From positions 95,727 through 159,726 of the forward strand of contig MNCI01001939.1 of NCBI GenBank assembly GCA_015680685.1: 64,000 nucleotides of DNA. Reading direction: 5' to 3'. This document shows, in pieces, positions 59,185 through 64,000 of this stretch (the first letter of the stretch is position 1; every line of letters begins with the position of its first letter). This stretch comes from Gnetum montanum (taxonomy: Eukaryota; Streptophyta; Gnetopsida; Gnetales; Gnetaceae). A program made the position numbers and the translations under genes. The notes beneath the pieces were generated by a model, which searched no databases, was not told the DNA's origin, and was given only the letters and a program-made list of their open reading frames with translations.

Positions 59185-62100
59185 TTAGCATAGGTGGCCA
59201 TCTCCCCCATGACTGAGTTGTGAGGGAGAGATCCGAAGTAGTGAGCGCCTATTTGAATTTCTAAGCAGTGCCCAACTTCTCCCAATTGATGATCTTAAAT
59301 TCAGGGTTGGAAGTTGGCGACGCTCACGTTCCAATGTGTCTATGCCACGGTTGTTGGCATGAGTTGCCTCAGTTCGTTCCATGCATATTTGTTTGCCCTT
59401 ATGAGAAGCTGTCAACCACGGGGTGTCTACTACTTCTTGTGTGGTTGCTACATACAGGCATCTTTGTTGCAGAGTTTCCTGGGCACACCTGTGACATGGA
59501 GACATTTCCTCCGTGTCATCACCCGATGAATCACTGTATGTGATGCATGGAACTATCCTCTTCTCGATCTTTCCACATATGTTTATCTTGGAGATTTCCA
59601 AGGAAAGATCACGGATCCTAAGGCATGCATCTACTGTGCTTAGCCATGCCCTTCCCATTATAATTGGGAAGTCCCCTTCGTTGTTGTTAACATCGATCAC
59701 TAGGAAGTCTGCTGGGTAGGACCAACCACACACAGTGGTGATAACGTCCTCCACCAAACCCAATGGGATGGCAATGGACTGGTCTGCCAGCTCCAGTTGA
59801 ATGTTGCTCTTCTTAAGTTGGGGCAGGTTCCAGGCGTGATACATCTTTCGCGAAATTAAGTTGACTCCGGAACCTGAGTCAAGAAGAGCTCGATGTGGCG
59901 CATTCCCAGCGATCTGCAAATGAATAAAGGGACTCCCAGGGTCAGTTAGTTTCCTGGGAAGGTGGCCTACCTTGATCCAGTCAGTTACGGTATGTGTTAG
60001 CATAACCGTATGCGTTACATTCCCTTGGACTGAAGGGTGCTCCGAAGTGTTAGTAGTTAGAGGCCTATACATATACCCGTCCGCTTGTTGTTGCGAGAGC
60101 CTATCCGGGCTCCTAGTTCTGAAAAAGGGTCTCCTTTTTGTACAGTTATCGCCAGAACTAGTGTCCGGTTGGATATTTACACTCTGAATATTTACAGATC
60201 TCGCGGCGTGACGTTGCTGCGGTTGGGTAGGTAATTCCCCTTGCATTGTTGGAGCAGGAGGTGTTATGGGAACTACTTGAGGAAAAGGTGCGGGTGGAGT
60301 TAGAGGATGGACAGAATGTGGAATGTCTCCCGGAGGAGAAGGAGTCCTTCTGAAGTACTCCCGAGCGTAGTAGTGACGGCGTGGAGTGTGACTCATAGCG
60401 TCACCTGGAGAAACTGGCTGCTGCACATAATAACCATAAGGATCAGGCTGCCGGTAAGGGTATCGATGTGTTGGCTGTGGCATCCCCCATGACTGTGGGT
60501 ATTGCCACTGCTGATGTTGCTCGATGGGCTGCGGAGGTGTTCCACTTGGATAATACGTCAAGGGTTGGTGGAACTGCCTCGGGTTACCTTGTGGATAAGG
60601 TAACCTTCTGGGTGTTTGCCGTTGATTAAGTCTTGGATTTAATGCATACACCCCAGACTCCTGCAGATGTGAGATGATTGGACAACATCCCTTAGGATGG
60701 TCATAATAGCAGACCTCACATCCACCGTCATTGTCTGAATCAGAATTTTCAGCCTCATCGGAGTTAGAGATTTTTCCCTTACCCTTGTTATGTGCAGGGT
60801 TAAAGTTTCTCCGCATGTTCTTGCTTTTATCACTACTTTGCTCATCCTTAGACTCTTCTACTATTTTCAGGACTGTTTCTATTCGTGAGTCTAAGGAATC
60901 CCACATTTGGTCTACCTTAGCCGATACCTCCGTTGTTAACTTTTGGATCGGCACAGTTTTCCTGTTCACCAACTCTTCGAGTGGTGACTCATCCTCCTCA
61001 TCACAGAATTTCACTCCCTTCTTACGAAGGGAGGGATCACGGTTGTATTCCTCCGCACTTTCTCTTTTCCGTAGCTCACCCTCTTCTTGCGCTACTTGTT
61101 CCAACAATACTTCAACTTCATGGGCTCTTAGTTGGGAGAGTCTCCCTTGGGCGTAAGTCCCAAGAGTTCTTCTCGTTTCATTTCGTAGCCCATCCACGAG
61201 GTGGCGAAGTTGATCCCGCTTAGCGTACCCATGGCCCGGGCAACGATGTAGCAATGTGTAGTAACGGGCCATGGCAGCATCCAAGGATTCATGAGCTCCT
61301 TGTTTCCAGCCTTGGATCTGCTTACGCAAGTTAGACACTCTGGAGTACGTTTGATATTTGTTGTTGAACAATTCGAGCATCGTACTCCACCTCCTGATGG
61401 TTTCCGGTTCTAAGGACCGGTACCAGCTTTCTGCTTCTTTAGTGAGTGTCCTTGGGAACAACTTGAGTTTCTGCCACTCATTGTCTATGTTCTGCAAGGC
61501 ACAGGCGTCGTGGAATGCCTGTAAATGATGTTGAGGATCAGCGTTGTATCCCCCTTCAAAACGTGGGATATTATTTATATCCAAACGCTTGATCCTACTG
61601 TCTTTCAAATGCCTTGTGGGAATCCTAACTGCCTCTCTAATGTCAAGCATACTTCGGGTTGCGAATAGGGGTTCGTCATGATCATCTCTTTCATGACGTC
61701 TGTGATGTCTACGTTGTGGTTCCCTATTCTCCCTACGTCCTTGTCCTTGTCCTAACTCCTCTCGACCTTCTTGTCGAGGCATTTCATCTCTTCTACCTTT
61801 ACTTTCCGCGTTATGCTCATGGTGGCTGCGCCCAGATGTGGAAGGAGAGGGTGAATGATGTGATGAAGGGGAAGAAGAAGGAGATCCATCACCATGGTGA
61901 TGTTTCTTGCCTTCTCTTCGGCTGCTTCGGTCCCGACCGTTGCGACGATCAACGAGTCCGTCATTAGTGCGAGTGATTGTTCCTGCCGTGAACAGCTGGT
62001 GCTCACGGGGATCAGAGCCTGGAATATGTATCGTTGATCTAAGGCCCTGATGCCTAACCTCTTCACCAGAGTGAGGAGGAGGAACATCATTTTCTAAGAA

Positions 62101-62529
62101 ACCCGTTGTGAGGGGTTCCTCGTCTCCTATTTCACTAATGACGTGGGAAACCTTGCCCTTCAGAAGTGAATGTTGGCTCTCCTGCCTTGCATCCCGAATA
62201 CGTTGGGCTTTTGTGGGTTGATAATCCCTCAGAGTGTAATCATCCGCAACGTATTCAGTAATCAGCTCTTGCATGCCATACCGTACCAAGGCACGGAAAA
62301 GCATGTTGGAAGCAGAGCGATCTGGGGGTAACACGATGTTACCTTGCATGTCTCTCCACCGCAGTTGCTCATCTTGATGGAAAACAAAGGTAAAATCCGG
62401 CACATACTCATCGGGATGAGTATATGTGACCTTAGATTGTTGAGGACATGGTTGATCTCGGTTATGCGTATGATGCTGACTTTCTCCTGTATTGTCCTTA
62501 GGTGAGTTGATTTCGTGAGAAGAAGCCAT
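59185..62529 (-). CDS. Element B Gag-protease polyprotein
   Basis: Uninterrupted frame of 1114 codons. The N-terminal region (about 36-115) is conserved with element D. A basic, Ser/His/Arg-rich linker (about 190-290) precedes a retrotransposon Gag domain (about 320-450), marked by HHLQAFHDACALQNI, EWQKLKLFPRTLTKEAESWY and WSTMLELFNNKY. A short CCHC-like motif, CEVCYYDHPKGC (604-615), is spaced C-x2-C-x3-H-x3-C rather than the usual x4-x4. A Pro/Gln-rich stretch (about 640-800) follows. The aspartic protease (about 860-990) has LLDSGSGVNLIS with Asp884, and IIMGRAWL as the second hallmark. The product would assemble virus-like particles and cleave itself. The start is the ATG after the leader, 128 nt from the PBS. 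The tail ends LSHGGDGHLC. The frame looks functional, whereas related Gag in element D is wrecked. Confidence 0.9.
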   Translation of the reverse strand: MASSHEINSPKDNTGESQHHTHNRDQPCPQQSKVTYTHPDEYVPDFTFVFHQDEQLRWRDMQGNIVLPPDRSASNMLFRALVRYGMQELITEYVADDYTLRDYQPTKAQRIRDARQESQHSLLKGKVSHVISEIGDEEPLTTGFLENDVPPPHSGEEVRHQGLRSTIHIPGSDPREHQLFTAGTITRTNDGLVDRRNGRDRSSRREGKKHHHGDGSPSSSPSSHHSPSPSTSGRSHHEHNAESKGRRDEMPRQEGREELGQGQGRRENREPQRRHHRRHERDDHDEPLFATRSMLDIREAVRIPTRHLKDSRIKRLDINNIPRFEGGYNADPQHHLQAFHDACALQNIDNEWQKLKLFPRTLTKEAESWYRSLEPETIRRWSTMLELFNNKYQTYSRVSNLRKQIQGWKQGAHESLDAAMARYYTLLHRCPGHGYAKRDQLRHLVDGLRNETRRTLGTYAQGRLSQLRAHEVEVLLEQVAQEEGELRKRESAEEYNRDPSLRKKGVKFCDEEDESPLEELVNRKTVPIQKLTTEVSAKVDQMWDSLDSRIETVLKIVEESKDEQSSDKSKNMRRNFNPAHNKGKGKISNSDEAENSDSDNDGGCEVCYYDHPKGCCPIISHLQESGVYALNPRLNQRQTPRRLPYPQGNPRQFHQPLTYYPSGTPPQPIEQHQQWQYPQSWGMPQPTHRYPYRQPDPYGYYVQQPVSPGDAMSHTPRRHYYAREYFRRTPSPPGDIPHSVHPLTPPAPFPQVVPITPPAPTMQGELPTQPQQRHAARSVNIQSVNIQPDTSSGDNCTKRRPFFRTRSPDRLSQQQADGYMYRPLTTNTSEHPSVQGNVTHTVMLTHTVTDWIKVGHLPRKLTDPGSPFIHLQIAGNAPHRALLDSGSGVNLISRKMYHAWNLPQLKKSNIQLELADQSIAIPLGLVEDVITTVCGWSYPADFLVIDVNNNEGDFPIIMGRAWLSTVDACLRIRDLSLEISKINICGKIEKRIVPCITYSDSSGDDTEEMSPCHRCAQETLQQRCLYVATTQEVVDTPWLTASHKGKQICMERTEATHANNRGIDTLERERRQLPTLNLRSSIGRSWALLRNSNRRSLLRISPSQLSHGGDGHLC

Positions 62530-62656
62530 TTCTATTGGTGTGCTAATTTCACCGTTATTTATTGTTCTTGATTAACTGATTAACCCTAAGGTTCGTTTTA
62601 AGCTCACAACGATGTGAGTGATATCCCTTATGTTAAATTGGCGAAAAAACACTTAG

Positions 62657-62674
62657 TCCCCGGCAACGGCGCCA
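62657..62674 (-). promoter_or_regulatory. Primer binding site of element B
   Basis: Minus strand TGGCGCCGTTGCCGGGGA, one base inside the 5' LTR. This is a standard PBS of Athila/Tat-type plant gypsy elements (usually described as complementary to tRNA-Asp). Confidence 0.9.
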
Positions 62675-62675
62675 A

Positions 62676-63777
62676 TGATGAGTGGCGAGGTACCCCTACA
62701 CTCCACCATACGAATACGAGCGTACACGCGCGATCCGGTCGAACTCCGCAGACTAAATGCCTTAACGCCACAAGAAACACTTGGGGTTAATCGTTCGTTG
62801 TCTTCCCAGGCTTGCTTGTATGTGTCACGGTGTATGGTTAAGCAAGTCTGAGGTATGTGATTTTTTTGGTATTTTCGGCTTATCTTCTATGCTACCAGGA
62901 GAAAGGGTTGAGAAAACTAAACTAACTCTAACTAAGATCTAAGTCTAAATTAACTAGCGTCAGCATCCGTTCCCACTTGCCGGACACACCCTGAACTATG
63001 CAACTGCAGCTTACCAAACGCTAATCGTTACTGGGATCGCCACACGTAACGCAAGTGCTCGAAGTGGTCGTACTGAGGCACCTATTTAGCCTACGTGTGA
63101 TAAGCAGCCGATTCCTTAGCCAGCCGTACACACCCGTGGGTGCTCGTAACTAAGTCGTACTTATCACACGATCTAGCCTAGCAATGAGCAGCCGATTCCT
63201 CAACTAGCCGTACACATCAGACCCGGGAGTTACCAAGCGCAGAATCCTGGAATACGCTACTGGGTTACCAAGCATCCAATGCTCGTAATTGAGTCGTACT
63301 CATGCATTGCGTCAAGCAGCCGATTCCTTGACTAGCCGTACACGTCCGTAGACGCTCGTAATCAAGTCGTACTTGAACGCACTAGGAAAGTAGGAAATAA
63401 AGCAATAAATGAAACCACGTGCTGCAAGGTTTATCCAAACAAGTTCGTCTTTATTGCCGTACACAACTTGGGTTCAGGTTACAAGCTGCTCGAATAAAGA
63501 GCCGTTCACTCTAGGACTCCTACTGCGGGCACATGGGGAAAAATTCTAACTCTGGAGTGATCAATCTGCCAGAGCTTCGCTACACTAGCCAGGATTGGGA
63601 AATGAAGGGAGTGCCGCCTCTTATTTATAGATATGGCGACGGGATGCGATATCGCGTACGCGATATCACAGGAGAAGACGCGATATCGCGTATGCTATAT
63701 CACATGGGATGCGATATCGCAAAGGCCGCGATATCGCGTACGCGATATCGTGGCCTAGTGTAAGTCGCGTCTCATCA
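62676..63777 (-). repeat. Element B 5' LTR (right), 1102 bp, complete
   Basis: Element-sense order: TGATGAG end at 63777; a U3 array of GATATC palindromes (63646-63751); TATA box TATAAATAAG (63629-63620); polyadenylation signal AATAAA (63455-63450); a stretch with repeated TAGCCGTACAC and GCTCGTAA blocks (63117-63360); then U5 ending CTCATCA at 62676. A short open frame near 63533 recurs in the other LTR and has no sign of being a gene. Confidence 0.92.
63646..63751. repeat. GATATC-centred palindrome array in U3
   Basis: Six GATATC cores, mostly inside GCGATATCGC, plus one decayed CTATATC, separated by 10-30 bp. The left LTR of the same element has only three cores (57080-57134). The LTR at 15366 has five. 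Confidence 0.88.
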
Positions 63778-64000
63778 CCCACTTTCTAGCCATCTTTAAG
63801 GTTGCAGTGAATGACTTCATCAAGTCTAAATTGTACTACCTTACTCCTCGCACTCTTAGCCAAGCCTTCACTCAAACTAAAAGCATACAAGACGCGGCTG
63901 AGGCAAGCAAAGTCCCGGCCAACATTGCCTACAAAAACAACTTTACAAAGAAGGAAAAGGGTAAGGCCTAAACAACCATAGTGGCCATTATGGCGATTGA
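63778..64000 (+). pseudogene. Element A Gag, part 2 (continues past the window)
   Basis: Begins with the right CCCAC target duplication and carries on the interrupted Gag: FLAIFKVAVNDFIKSKLYYL, then LSQAFTQTKSIQDAAEASKV and NIAYKNNFTKKEKGKA followed by a stop. The rest of element A should lie to the right of the window. Confidence 0.82.

Larger units (their letters stand above)
55722..63777 (-). mobile_element. Element B: young non-autonomous Athila-like retrotransposon (Gag-protease only)
   Basis: On the minus strand the order is 5' LTR (63777-62676), PBS (62674-62657), leader, a 1114-codon Gag-protease frame (62529-59185), about 2 kb without recognisable coding, a polypurine motif and 3' LTR (57159-55722). 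LTR ends form TGATGAG/CTCATCA inverted repeats and the target duplication is CCCAC. I counted about ten substitutions over the roughly 800 bp of LTR that can be compared outside the GATATC array, so the insertion is recent. No RT, RNase H or integrase motif was seen. Relatedness to Athila rests on the PBS and on element D, whose homologous Gag comes with Athila-like RT. Confidence 0.9.

Noticed and set aside
59268-62090. Several open frames on the plus strand and in the alternative frame inside the element B Gag gene
   Set aside because: Shadows of the 1114-codon minus-strand frame.

Overview
The window looks like a gene-poor, repeat-dense stretch of a seed-plant nuclear genome. One spliced plant gene is surrounded by layers of decayed LTR retrotransposons, a LINE and SINEs. 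A conifer or other large-genome gymnosperm is my best guess, but that is inference. Two long N runs (14968-15365, 56263-56511) and two single Ns (33807, 55937) show a scaffolded assembly with repaired gaps.

Layout. 1-192: end of an Athila-like LTR. 2340-5575 and 9195-12422: a diverged segmental duplication. Its right copy holds an apparently intact five-exon HAD phosphatase gene (PHOSPHO/PECP1 type, 9316-10942). Its left copy is a pseudogene with stops, broken splice sites and a scrambled exon 3. 6801-8021: a short copia-like remnant. 14380-18959: a 5'-truncated LINE (minus) with an exact 14-bp target-site duplication and a related LTR inside it. 19684-24344: a fossil Ty1/copia element, one LTR of which holds a tRNA-derived SINE. 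26423-28627: a frameshifted LRR receptor-like protein pseudogene (minus). 29664-37852: a complete but internally deleted Ty3/gypsy element (C) with two 1680-bp LTRs. 38910-44300: an Athila-like fossil (D) with gag, RT and integrase-tail traces. 44500-48600: a minus-strand gypsy remnant (E). About 51950-64000: a plus-strand gypsy element (A), interrupted in gag by a young minus-strand element (B, 55722-63777).

The most informative object is B. It has near-identical LTRs, a canonical primer binding site, a 5-bp target duplication (CCCAC) and an open 1114-codon Gag-protease frame. I see no reverse transcriptase or integrase in the roughly 2 kb left before its 3' LTR, so it should depend on enzymes from a relative. 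D is a decayed relative with a homologous Gag that does carry RT. LTRs of this lineage recur at 1, 15366, about 24990, 38910, 55722 and 62676. An uninterrupted fragment of A's gag, matching the empty insertion site, has been placed inside B's left LTR next to the gap.

No CRISPR, operon, rRNA or genuine tRNA gene was seen. All family assignments come from reading translated sequence by eye; no database search was run.
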